Positions 55,939 through 64,000 of a DNA stretch of 64,000 bases are shown piece after piece. The notes beneath the pieces are model-generated. The model was not told the origin of the DNA. It ran no database searches and saw only the letters and a program-made list of their open reading frames with translations. Origin of the DNA: Bacteroides pyogenes (GTDB taxonomy: Bacteria > Bacteroidota > Bacteroidia > Bacteroidales > Bacteroidaceae); NCBI RefSeq assembly GCF_014196225.1, contig NZ_JACIDI010000002.1:263091-327090 (forward strand), in the 5' to 3' direction. A program made the position numbers and the translations under genes. Every line of letters starts with the position of its first letter. The stretch's first letter is position 1.

Positions 55939-56024
55939 CTTCATCCGTACGAAGCAATGATTTGCGAAGAATCTGCCGGAAGAGAGCCCTCAGACTGAAC
56001 AGAAATATTCATATACTAAAAAAA

Positions 56025-56049
56025 AGGTATTTTATTCTTATCAATACCT
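56025..56049. promoter_or_regulatory. Inverted repeat just upstream of the FecA promoter
   Basis: AGGTATT at 56025-56031 and AATACCT at 56043-56049 with 11 bases between. It ends 11 bases before the -33 element. The position suits a repressor or activator site, for instance metal-responsive; this is inference. Confidence 0.4.
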
Positions 56050-56060
56050 GAATATAGCGA

Positions 56061-56091
56061 TTGCGGTACGATTAGGCTATACGTAACTTTG
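56061..56091 (+). promoter_or_regulatory. Promoter of the FecA-SusCD operon
   Basis: TTG at 56061-56063, 20 bases, then TAACTTTG at 56084-56091. The leader to the ATG at 56215 would be about 115 bases. Confidence 0.65.
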
Positions 56092-56214
56092 CGCCATGAT
56101 TTAAAGTTGACATTCCGGTTTAGTAATTACATTTATAAAACGCTAAGAATCAACGATTCTTTTTATTCTACAAATCAAGAAAGCGTTATAACTCTTCGTT
56201 TTTATACACATAAT

Positions 56215-58467
56215 ATGACAATAAGCAGAAAACCGTTGTTCATTATTCTCCTTGCTTTGGGACAAACGCATGCCTACTCGCAAGAGCAAAAGCAAAATCA
56301 AGAACAGGAAACCAAGAACGACTCCGTCTACCAGCTCCAAGAGGTGGTAGTCTCATCCCGGCAAATACTCGGAAGCAAGTTTAAAGCCAGAAACCGCACC
56401 GGTTCGGCCTATTACATCTCGCCCGAAGAAATACGAAAAATGGGATATACAGACATCAACCGCATGCTGAAAGCGGTTCCGGGAGTAAACATGTACGAAG
56501 AAGACGGTTTCGGGCTGCGCCCGAACATCAGCTTGCGCGGCACGAAAGCCGAACGAAGCGAACGCATCTCCATCATGGAAGACGGGATACTGGCCGCTCC
56601 CGCGCCTTATTCGGCTCCGGCGGCGTATTATTTCCCCAACGCCGCCCGCATGGAAGCCGTCGAAGTGCTGAAAGGAAGCAGTCAGGTGCAGTATGGCCCG
56701 TTCACTACGGGAGGAGCCATCAACATGGTATCGACTCCCATACCGAACGCTTTCTCGGGCAAGGCGAACCTCTCTTACGGAAGCAAGAACACGTTCAAGT
56801 CGCATACGCACATCGGAAACATGTGGAAGCACTTCGGCTTTGTGGTGGAATACCTGCGCTATCAGTCGGACGGATTCAAGAAATACGAAGACCATCCCGT
56901 CAAAGGATTCACCAGAGACGACCTCATAGCCAAAGTAATGGTGAAAACCGACAAAGGCACGGGTGTAAACCATGCACTGGAACTGAAGTTCGGATACGCG
57001 GGCGAGAACTCGGACGAAACGTATGTGGGGCTTTCCGAAAAGGATTTCAAGCAAACTCCTTTCCTGCGCTATGCAGGCTCGCAGATGGACGAGATGAAAA
57101 CCAATCACCGGCAATGGGTAGCCACTTACCTGCTCAACTTCTCCAACAAACTGAAAGTAACCACCAACGCATATTACAACCGCTTCCACCGCAACTGGTA
57201 CAAACTGAACGACGTAAGGGCGGGAATCACCTCTAAAGAAAAGAGGTCTATTGCCGATGTGCTCATCGATCCGGAAACAAACATCCGTTACTTCGACATA
57301 CTGACGGGCAAAACCGACCGCGAAGGCGAAGCGCTGCTGGTAAGGGCCAACAACAGGACGTATCGTGCCAAAGGCATACAAACCAAAGCGGAATACCGCT
57401 TCAACCTGAATGAGTTCTTCTTCGATATAGAGTTCGGACTGCGCTACCATCACGATGAGGAAGACCGCTTCCAATGGGACGACGCTTACTCCATGAAGAA
57501 CAAGAAGATGGTGCTGTTCATGGAAGGCATTCACGGAACGAATGCCAACCGCGTCACATCGGCGGACGCACTGGCAAGCTACCTGCTCGCCAAATTAAGA
57601 TATCAATCATGGACTATCACTGCCGGATTGCGCTACGAAGACATCGACCTGCTGAAAAAAGACTATACGAAAGCAGACTTGGAGCGTACGGGAAAAGTAC
57701 GCATCGAAACGCCCAACCATGCGCGCGTTTGGATTCCCGGCGTGGGAGTAAACTATCAGCTCGTTCCCGAAGCGTCGGTATTCTTCGGAGTTCACAAAGG
57801 ATTCGCACCGCCGAGCGCGGAGTTGTATCAAAAACCCGAAAGCAGTGTGAATATGGAATTGGGAACACGCGTTTCCGCCGGTAACTTCAAAACAGAGCTG
57901 ATCGGCTTCTACAACAATTACAGCAATATGCTCGGAAGCGACCTCGCCGCCTCGGGCGGATTGGGAACGCTCGAACAGTTTAATGTGGGCGAAGCCCGCG
58001 TAAAAGGCGTGGAGTTCCTTATGCAATACCAACCCCTGCCCGAAGCGTGGAGAGTGCGCATGCCCCTGCAAGTATCATATACTTATACCGATACGGAAAT
58101 GAGAAACTCGTTCTCGAGCCATTCATGGGGCAACGTGATGAAAGGAGACGAGATTCCCTACATCTTCAAACACGCGCTGAACATGCAGGTGGGAATAGAG
58201 CACAAATGGTTCGACGCAAACATAGGAGCACGCTACAACAGCGATATGCGCACATCTCCCGGACAGGGGACAATCGCCGAAAGAGAGAAGGTTCCTGCTC
58301 ACCTCGTGCTGGACGCATCGGCCAGCGTATATGTAAACAAATACCTGACGGTAAAAGTAAACGCCGTGAACCTGACCAATAAGGTCTATCTCACTTCACG
58401 CCATCCGGCAGGGTTGAGGGCAGGGCATCCTTTCGGTATCTACGCAGGAGCTAACGTCCGGTTCTGA
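56215..58467 (+). CDS. FecA-type TonB-dependent receptor
   Basis: 750 residues starting MTISRKPLFIILLALGQTHAYSQ (signal peptide). The N-terminal plug has YQLQEVVVSSRQILG (TonB-box region), RMLKAVPGVNMYEEDGFGLRPNISLRG and ERISIMEDGILAAPAPYSAPAAYYFP, wording typical of the ferric-dicitrate receptor branch. A 22-strand barrel follows, ending GIYAGANVRF with the C-terminal Phe. There is no STN domain, so no direct sigma signalling is expected. The substrate is likely an iron chelate, inferred from the branch. The frame is open 42 codons upstream over the promoter, so I use the ATG at 56215. SusC follows after 52 bases. Confidence 0.9.
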   Translation: MTISRKPLFIILLALGQTHAYSQEQKQNQEQETKNDSVYQLQEVVVSSRQILGSKFKARNRTGSAYYISPEEIRKMGYTDINRMLKAVPGVNMYEEDGFGLRPNISLRGTKAERSERISIMEDGILAAPAPYSAPAAYYFPNAARMEAVEVLKGSSQVQYGPFTTGGAINMVSTPIPNAFSGKANLSYGSKNTFKSHTHIGNMWKHFGFVVEYLRYQSDGFKKYEDHPVKGFTRDDLIAKVMVKTDKGTGVNHALELKFGYAGENSDETYVGLSEKDFKQTPFLRYAGSQMDEMKTNHRQWVATYLLNFSNKLKVTTNAYYNRFHRNWYKLNDVRAGITSKEKRSIADVLIDPETNIRYFDILTGKTDREGEALLVRANNRTYRAKGIQTKAEYRFNLNEFFFDIEFGLRYHHDEEDRFQWDDAYSMKNKKMVLFMEGIHGTNANRVTSADALASYLLAKLRYQSWTITAGLRYEDIDLLKKDYTKADLERTGKVRIETPNHARVWIPGVGVNYQLVPEASVFFGVHKGFAPPSAELYQKPESSVNMELGTRVSAGNFKTELIGFYNNYSNMLGSDLAASGGLGTLEQFNVGEARVKGVEFLMQYQPLPEAWRVRMPLQVSYTYTDTEMRNSFSSHSWGNVMKGDEIPYIFKHALNMQVGIEHKWFDANIGARYNSDMRTSPGQGTIAEREKVPAHLVLDASASVYVNKYLTVKVNAVNLTNKVYLTSRHPAGLRAGHPFGIYAGANVRF

Positions 58468-58519
58468 ACAAATACATGCAATCATAATAAAAAAAGAAGA
58501 AATATAACAAGATAAGGCA

Positions 58520-61500
58520 ATGAATGTATCATCGGTTATAAAATTAGTAATCAGCATCCTGTTCACGGCAATCTTTTCTCAGGTTTGTCCGGCACAGGAA
58601 CTAATGGAAATAAAAGGCACAGTGCGTTCTGCTTCCGGAGAGCCTCTGCCGGGCGCCACTGCCATGGTGGCGGGCACGGCAAAGGGAGTCATCGCAGACG
58701 GCGACGGACGGTTCACACTCAAAGCCCGCAAAGGACAAACGCTGGAAGTGAGCTTCGTGGGAATGAAAACCCGGAGAGTGAAAATCACCTCCACCGTCAT
58801 GAACATCACGCTTCAGGACAACGTGCAGGAGATAGAAGGAGTGGTAGTGACCGGCTATCAGAACATCAAGAACCGGGTATTTACGGGAGCAGCCGCTTCG
58901 GTGAAGCTGGACGACATCAAGCTCGACGGCGTGGCGGACGTGTCGCGCATGCTCGAAGGGCGTGTGGCGGGACTCTCGATACAAAACGTCACCGGCAGCT
59001 TCGGATCGGCCCCCCGCATCAACATACGCGGCGGCGCTTCCATCATGGGAAACGTTCAACCCCTGTGGGTTATCGACGGAGCTGTGTACGAAGACCTTGT
59101 TTCGCTCACGCTCGACCAATTGGCTTCGGGCGATGCCGTGACGCTCATCAGCTCCGCCGTTGCCGGACTCAACGCTTCGGACATCGAGGACATACAAGTA
59201 TTGAAAGACGCTTCCGCCACATCTATCTACGGAGCCAGAGCCCTGAACGGGGTAATCGTAATCACCACCCGCGCAGGTAAAAGAAACACGCCGAACAGGT
59301 TTTCTTACTCATACGAGCTGAGTATGCGGGCCATCCCTTCGTATACGGACTTCGATCTGCTCAATTCGCAAGAGAGCATGTCCATCTATCAGGAGATGAA
59401 CAGGAAAGGATACTTCTCTGTGCAAAATACATTATACGGGCGCCGCAGCGGTGTTTACCACCAGATGTATAAGGCTCTCGGAGCCGTCGATCCGTCTACC
59501 GGACGATATTATCTGGAAAACACGGACGAAGCCAAGCGCGCGTTCATGCGCGAGCGGGAATATGCCAACACCAACTGGTTCAAGGAGTTGTTTACATACA
59601 ACCCCATCCATACGCACACCGTAACCTTCTCCGGAGGAGGAGAGAATTCTACCATGTATGCCTCTATCGGTTTCTACGACGACAGGGGATGGACGCTTGC
59701 CGATAATGTAAAACGCATCACCGCCAACATCAAAAACTCCTTCTACTGGAATGAGGACAAGATAAAGGCTACCATATCCGCACAAGGGAACTTGCGCAAC
59801 CAGAACTCTCCGGGTACGATTTCTCAGCGAAAGAATACGGTGATCGGAACGTTCGAACGCGACTTCGACATCAATCCTTTTGCCTATGCCTTGGGAACAA
59901 GCCGTACCTTGCGCCCCCGCAATGTCAACGGCGAACCGGAATACTACCGCAATAACTGGGCTCCGTTCAATATTCTGAACGAGTTTGACAACAATTACCT
60001 GAAAACCGAAGTGCTCGACTTCAAACTGCAAGGCGAACTTTCATACAGACTCAACGACAACATCGAAGCCAAAGGATTGGCGTCGGTACGTCATGCGGTT
60101 ACCAAAAGTTCGCATTTCATCACCGAACAATCGAACGTGATACAGGCTTTCCGCGCCAACGAAACTCCCTACGTGGCGCAAGAGAATATCTATTTGTTGA
60201 AGAATAAAGACAACCCCTTGCAACTGCCGCAAGTGGCACTCACTCACGGAGGCATGTTCAATAAGACCGAGACTTCTCTGCGCAGCTATCTGGGACGTTT
60301 TGCGCTCGACTACAACAAACAGATGGGCGAGCACGACATACGCGCTTTCGGATTTACCGAAATACGCTATGCCGACCGCAGCATCAACCCTTTCCAAGGT
60401 TATGGGATACAATACGACAGAGGGAATCAGGTGTTCACCAATCCTCTGATTTTCGATAAGCTCACTAACGAAGGAAACACTTATTTCTCGCTTACCGAAC
60501 GCTACGAAAGGGGAGTGACCCTCTCCGCCAGCGCCACCTACGGATATGCGGGCAAATACGTTTTCAACGGCGTATTCAACTATGAAGGGTCGAATACGGC
60601 AGGCAAATACAGCCGTTCGCGCTGGTTGCCTACTTGGAATATCGGAGCAAAGTGGAACATGGATCAAGAGAAGTTCATGAAAAAGTATCCTGCCGTTTCC
60701 AAGCTCGCCCTGCGTGCCAGCTACGGACTGACGGCCAAAATGAACGAACAGGCAATAAACTCCACAGCTGTGTTCAAACATCTCATCATCAACCGTACAC
60801 TGCTGAAGGACCGCGAGAATGCGTTGCGCATCCTGCATCTTGAGAACCGCGACCTGACATGGGAGAAAATGTATGAACTGAATCTCGGTTTGGAACTCGG
60901 GCTGTTCAACAACCGCATAAGCGCAACATTCGATGTCTACCAACGAAACTCATTCGACCTGATAGACCTCATCCGTACCTCCGGTGTGGGCGGACAGTAT
61001 TACAAGTACGCAAACTTCGGAGACATGCGCACACGAGGAGTGGAATTGGCGCTGCAAACCAAAAACATCGTAACCGACAACTTCAGCTGGACTACGGCTT
61101 TCACCGTGAGCGGCATGAAGCAGAAGATCACCCGCCTGCTGAATACACCGAACACCTTTGATATGGTGGCGGGAACCGGACGCGGCAATATCCTCGGATT
61201 CCCACGGGGTTCTCTGTTCTCTTTCAACTTTCAGGGACTCAACAACAACGGGCTGCCTACCTTCGACTTCGGACTTTACCCTTCCAACCAAGGTGTGAAC
61301 AGCGAAATATCAGGAGCCGATTTCCTCGACGCGCAGTATTCGAAGTCGTACCTTATCTACCACGGTCCTATCGAACCCACTTACATAGGCGGAGTATCGA
61401 ACACATTTAAATACAAGAACTGGGAGCTTTCGTGCTTCGTCACCATGCAAGCGGGCAACAAGATACGCCTTAACCCGACATTCGACCCTTCGTTCGCCGA

Positions 61501-61897
61501 TCTGAATGTGTTTTCCAAAGAGTACTACGACCGCTGGCTCAATCCGGGCGACGAGTGGAAAACGAATATCCCCGTCATTCCTTCGCAGGATTTGATTCGC
61601 AACATCGGAAAAGAAAACATCGAAAAGGCTTACAACACTTACAATTACTCTCAGAACAGAGTGGCAGACGGAAGTTTCGTGCGCATGAAAAACATCTCGT
61701 TGGGATACCGATTGCCCAAAAAGCTTCTTTCACAACTCAAGATCAGACAAATGAGTGTGAAGGCAAACGTAACCAATCCGTTCCTGATTTATGCGGACAA
61801 GAAATTGAAAGGACAAGACCCGGAGTTCTACAAATCGGGAGGAGTTTCATTGCCTACTCCGAAACAATATACGATGACACTGCATGTTGAATTTTAA
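58520..61897 (+). CDS. Second SusC-like TonB-dependent receptor
   Basis: 1125 residues. Signal peptide (about 1-26), then a carboxypeptidase-D-like domain (EIKGTVRSASGEPLPGATA, about 28-100), then QEIEGVVVTGYQ at the TonB-box position, a plug (VAGLSIQNVTGSFGSAPRINIRGG, PLWVIDGAVYED) and a large barrel ending YTMTLHVEF. No STN domain is present, unlike the first SusC. The pair with the next SusD, and the FecA-type receptor before it, suggest capture of a non-glycan ligand such as an iron complex or peptide. SusD starts ten bases after the stop. Confidence 0.94.
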   Translation: MNVSSVIKLVISILFTAIFSQVCPAQELMEIKGTVRSASGEPLPGATAMVAGTAKGVIADGDGRFTLKARKGQTLEVSFVGMKTRRVKITSTVMNITLQDNVQEIEGVVVTGYQNIKNRVFTGAAASVKLDDIKLDGVADVSRMLEGRVAGLSIQNVTGSFGSAPRINIRGGASIMGNVQPLWVIDGAVYEDLVSLTLDQLASGDAVTLISSAVAGLNASDIEDIQVLKDASATSIYGARALNGVIVITTRAGKRNTPNRFSYSYELSMRAIPSYTDFDLLNSQESMSIYQEMNRKGYFSVQNTLYGRRSGVYHQMYKALGAVDPSTGRYYLENTDEAKRAFMREREYANTNWFKELFTYNPIHTHTVTFSGGGENSTMYASIGFYDDRGWTLADNVKRITANIKNSFYWNEDKIKATISAQGNLRNQNSPGTISQRKNTVIGTFERDFDINPFAYALGTSRTLRPRNVNGEPEYYRNNWAPFNILNEFDNNYLKTEVLDFKLQGELSYRLNDNIEAKGLASVRHAVTKSSHFITEQSNVIQAFRANETPYVAQENIYLLKNKDNPLQLPQVALTHGGMFNKTETSLRSYLGRFALDYNKQMGEHDIRAFGFTEIRYADRSINPFQGYGIQYDRGNQVFTNPLIFDKLTNEGNTYFSLTERYERGVTLSASATYGYAGKYVFNGVFNYEGSNTAGKYSRSRWLPTWNIGAKWNMDQEKFMKKYPAVSKLALRASYGLTAKMNEQAINSTAVFKHLIINRTLLKDRENALRILHLENRDLTWEKMYELNLGLELGLFNNRISATFDVYQRNSFDLIDLIRTSGVGGQYYKYANFGDMRTRGVELALQTKNIVTDNFSWTTAFTVSGMKQKITRLLNTPNTFDMVAGTGRGNILGFPRGSLFSFNFQGLNNNGLPTFDFGLYPSNQGVNSEISGADFLDAQYSKSYLIYHGPIEPTYIGGVSNTFKYKNWELSCFVTMQAGNKIRLNPTFDPSFADLNVFSKEYYDRWLNPGDEWKTNIPVIPSQDLIRNIGKENIEKAYNTYNYSQNRVADGSFVRMKNISLGYRLPKKLLSQLKIRQMSVKANVTNPFLIYADKKLKGQDPEFYKSGGVSLPTPKQYTMTLHVEF

Positions 61898-61907
61898 TCG
61901 CATTGAA

Positions 61908-63413
61908 ATGAAAAAAACAATTTACTTAAGTATCATACTCACGCTGCTCACGGCATGCCAAGGCTATCTGGAAACAAACCCCGACTCTACGCTCGATGTG
62001 AAGATAGACAGTGAAGAGAAAATAGCCGAATTGCTCGCCGGAGCTTACCCCGAAGCCAGTTACTTCGCGTTCTTGGAAACACGTACCGACAACGTAGGCG
62101 AGCGGGTGAACGGCATCCATTCACGGCTGAACGAAGCCATGTATTATTGGGAAGACTACGACCAGGAAGATCTGGACACTCCGCTAAACTATTGGAACGC
62201 ATGCTACGCGGGTATCGCACAAGCCAACCAAGCGTTGGAGCTTCTGAGCAAATATCCTAAAACCGACCGTGTGAAAGCTTTGTACGGCGAAGCATTCCTA
62301 TTGCGCGCCTATCTGCACTTTATGCTGGTCAACATCTGGGCGGAACCGTACGGTACATCCAAGTCGGAGTCTGCCCCCGGCATACCTTACCTGACAAAGC
62401 CTGAAAAGAATGCGCTGGTGGACTACAAGCGCGGAACCGTAAAGGAGGTGTACGAAAAGATCGAGAAAGACCTGAAACTCGGTATTTCACTGGTAGACGA
62501 CAGCTATTACGGCAAACCGAAATTCCACTTCAATAAAAAAGCCGCATACGCTTTCGCTTCCCGCTTCTACCTGATTAAAGGAGAATGGGAACTCGTTATT
62601 GCCTATTCGGACTACGTGCTCGGCATAGACCCCAGACCCGTTCTTCGGAACTGGCAGAAGTACGAAAAAGAGTTTTACTTCAACCGCAAGCATCTCTACA
62701 CCCGCTACACAAGCACTGAAGAGCCCGCCAATTTGCTACTCTCCACAACAGAGTCAAGGGTAGCCCGCAACATATCCACAGAAAAGTACGGAGTGACAAG
62801 CAAAAGTGCAGACAAAGTGTACAACCAGCATGGGGTAGACGGATGCGCCAACTTCCGGAAAGTGAATATGGAACCGGTTTTCCTTTTCAACTATAATGAC
62901 GGACGCATAGGCGACGGACAATATATCGGCAAATTCGACGAGCTTTCATTATCGGGCTATACAGGCATACGACCGAAGGGACTGTATGTCACCAACGTTT
63001 TATTCTCCACCGATGAGGTAATGCTCAACCGGATGGAGGCATACGCCATGATCGGAGAATACGACAAATCCATAAACGACCTGCTTATCTATCTTTCTGC
63101 CAAATTCGGAATCACTCCTTCGTGCAGCCGTCCGGACTACACGCAAACAAGCAGCGACAATTACCAGACCTATACTCCGTTCTACGGAATGAGCATCAAG
63201 CAGCTGGCAATGGTAAAAACCATTTTAGGATTCAGACAACAAGAGTTCATTCACGAAGGATTGAGGTGGTTCGACATTCGCCGTTTTTACATACCGGTGA
63301 AACGTACATCGAAGTATAAGTTCTATAAGCAGCTGGAAAAAGAAGACCCGAGAAAGCTCCTGCAAATACCTGCCGAAGCCATCAACCGGGGATTAGAACC
63401 TAACCCCCGTTGA
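61908..63413 (+). CDS. Second SusD/RagB-like lipoprotein
   Basis: 501 residues from MKKTIYLS, with lipobox LLTAC (Cys16) and the standard CQGYLETNPDSTLDVKIDSEEKIAELL start of mature SusD/RagB proteins. YWNACYAGIAQANQALELLSKYP and GEAFLLRAYLHFMLVNIWAEPYG are the conserved TPR core, and the C-terminal part has EFIHEGLRWFDIRRF. It is the partner lid of the SusC just upstream. The ATG at 61884 is possible but overlaps the SusC end. Confidence 0.93.
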   Translation: MKKTIYLSIILTLLTACQGYLETNPDSTLDVKIDSEEKIAELLAGAYPEASYFAFLETRTDNVGERVNGIHSRLNEAMYYWEDYDQEDLDTPLNYWNACYAGIAQANQALELLSKYPKTDRVKALYGEAFLLRAYLHFMLVNIWAEPYGTSKSESAPGIPYLTKPEKNALVDYKRGTVKEVYEKIEKDLKLGISLVDDSYYGKPKFHFNKKAAYAFASRFYLIKGEWELVIAYSDYVLGIDPRPVLRNWQKYEKEFYFNRKHLYTRYTSTEEPANLLLSTTESRVARNISTEKYGVTSKSADKVYNQHGVDGCANFRKVNMEPVFLFNYNDGRIGDGQYIGKFDELSLSGYTGIRPKGLYVTNVLFSTDEVMLNRMEAYAMIGEYDKSINDLLIYLSAKFGITPSCSRPDYTQTSSDNYQTYTPFYGMSIKQLAMVKTILGFRQQEFIHEGLRWFDIRRFYIPVKRTSKYKFYKQLEKEDPRKLLQIPAEAINRGLEPNPR

Positions 63414-63451
63414 ATATATTGAGAATGTAATGGACAGAGAATATTAAAAAC

Positions 63452-64000
63452 ATGAAAACAATAAGCAAAAGAATGAGATTCAAATACTTTATCGGACGAA
63501 GCTTGTACCTGTTTGCCACATGCCTGCTGTTAGCGGGCTGCGAACAGGAAGCTGCCTTATCCGACCAAAGCGTAGTAGATTTGGGAGCAGTACAACGCAA
63601 CAAAACAGAACTTGACGAGTGGATATTAAATACATTCACACGTCCTTACGGTATCGAAATCGAATATCGTTGGGATAAAAACGTGGCGCAGAACGGAAGC
63701 TACACCTATCCGCCGGAAGCCGCTAATGTAAAAAGTGTGCTCGAAACGATCAAAGCGTTGTGGATCGACCTCTATACAGCTGCCGATCTGGGAGGAGAAA
63801 AGTTCTTTCTGGGCAAGAACCCCGTTAAGATTTACATGTATGGCGGAAAGAACATAGACGGAAACGGAGTAGAGCTTTTAGGAAATACGGAAGCAACGAC
63901 CAACGAGATGTTTCTGTACAACGTCAACGACTTCGACCCGAAAGATGAGGACAAGGTATTTATCCTGATGCGAAGCGTGCATCATCAATTCGCAAAACGA
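63452..64000 (+). CDS. Zincin-like lipoprotein, partial at the window edge
   Basis: 183 codons are present and the gene runs off the window. The signal has a lipobox (LLLAGC, Cys30). The mature part (LSDQSVVDLGAVQRNKTELDEWILNTFTRPYGIEIEYRW) matches the layout of the Bacteroides putative zinc-binding metallopeptidase lipoproteins that sit after SusC/SusD pairs. Where the zinc helix HExxH is expected the sequence reads HHQFAKR (residues 177-183), with Gln for Glu and Lys for the second His. If that is the true site, the protein is not an active metallopeptidase and may be a binding subunit. It starts 38 bases after SusD, so it belongs to the operon. Confidence 0.75.
   Translation, partial: MKTISKRMRFKYFIGRSLYLFATCLLLAGCEQEAALSDQSVVDLGAVQRNKTELDEWILNTFTRPYGIEIEYRWDKNVAQNGSYTYPPEAANVKSVLETIKALWIDLYTAADLGGEKFFLGKNPVKIYMYGGKNIDGNGVELLGNTEATTNEMFLYNVNDFDPKDEDKVFILMRSVHHQFAKR

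Overview
The window reads as a chromosomal segment of a gut-type Bacteroides (Bacteroidota; species not determined). The evidence is two SusC/SusD pairs, an ECF sigma/FecR pair next to a SusC with an STN domain, many lipobox lipoproteins, GH97 and GT117 (DUF2723) families, DUF3836 and DUF4861 proteins, and recurrent TAnnTTTG -7 boxes, several with a TTG/TTTG about 19-20 bases upstream. I see no rRNA, tRNA, insertion sequence, prophage, integrase or CRISPR array.

Layout. 1-6.8 kb: housekeeping genes dtd, a MazG-like pyrophosphohydrolase and deoC, then a polyprenyl diphosphate synthase divergent from polA. PolA carries an unusual repetitive linker. 6.8-12.3 kb: a small secreted DUF3836 protein, a 1.46-kb gene-poor stretch full of repeats, a KduD-type dehydrogenase with a DUF4861 lipoprotein, and a cytosolic-looking polysaccharide deacetylase. 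12.3-20.5 kb: a large GT117 membrane protein, convergent GH27 and GH97 glycosidases, and a small lipoprotein. 21-31.7 kb: a long leftward run of cysE, a THUMP RNA methyltransferase, a DPP-IV-like peptidase, purD, a polytopic membrane protein, a DedA/YqaA protein, mnmD, and a metal-binding protein with its ABC ATPase but no permease. 31.9-33.1 kb: a frameshifted RidA/chorismatase-like pseudogene. 33.3-40.7 kb: an Agp-like acid phosphatase with a porin O/P, mutS, a candidate short RNA, and an EamA transporter.

41.0-53.3 kb is a complete polysaccharide-utilisation locus: ECF sigma, FecR anti-sigma, STN-SusC, SusD, a GH18-like protein that has lost its catalytic acid, a DUF1735-LamG lipoprotein, an intact GH18 endo-beta-N-acetylglucosaminidase and an Ig-like repeat lipoprotein. 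The gene order resembles the high-mannose N-glycan locus of B. thetaiotaomicron (BT3983-BT3987), so N-glycans on glycoproteins are the likely target. 53.5-64 kb: an ADP-forming acyl-CoA synthetase, then an operon of a FecA-type receptor, a second SusC/SusD pair and a zincin-like lipoprotein that runs off the window. This second operon probably serves metal, siderophore or protein capture.

The least expected signal is in the DNA between genes. At least six gaps hold tandem arrays with a period of about 22-25 bp. Several other gaps hold direct repeats spaced at about 65-68 or 131-132 bp, close to three or six times 22. Two arrays about 14 kb apart share a GTTTCCC/GGGAAAC dyad unit with exact 22-bp phasing. 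Three others share a TATATA-centred unit. The polA linker is built of 45-bp repeats, about twice 22.5. This looks like a genome-wide repeat-generating process or an array-type binding element, and I do not recognise it as a described family.
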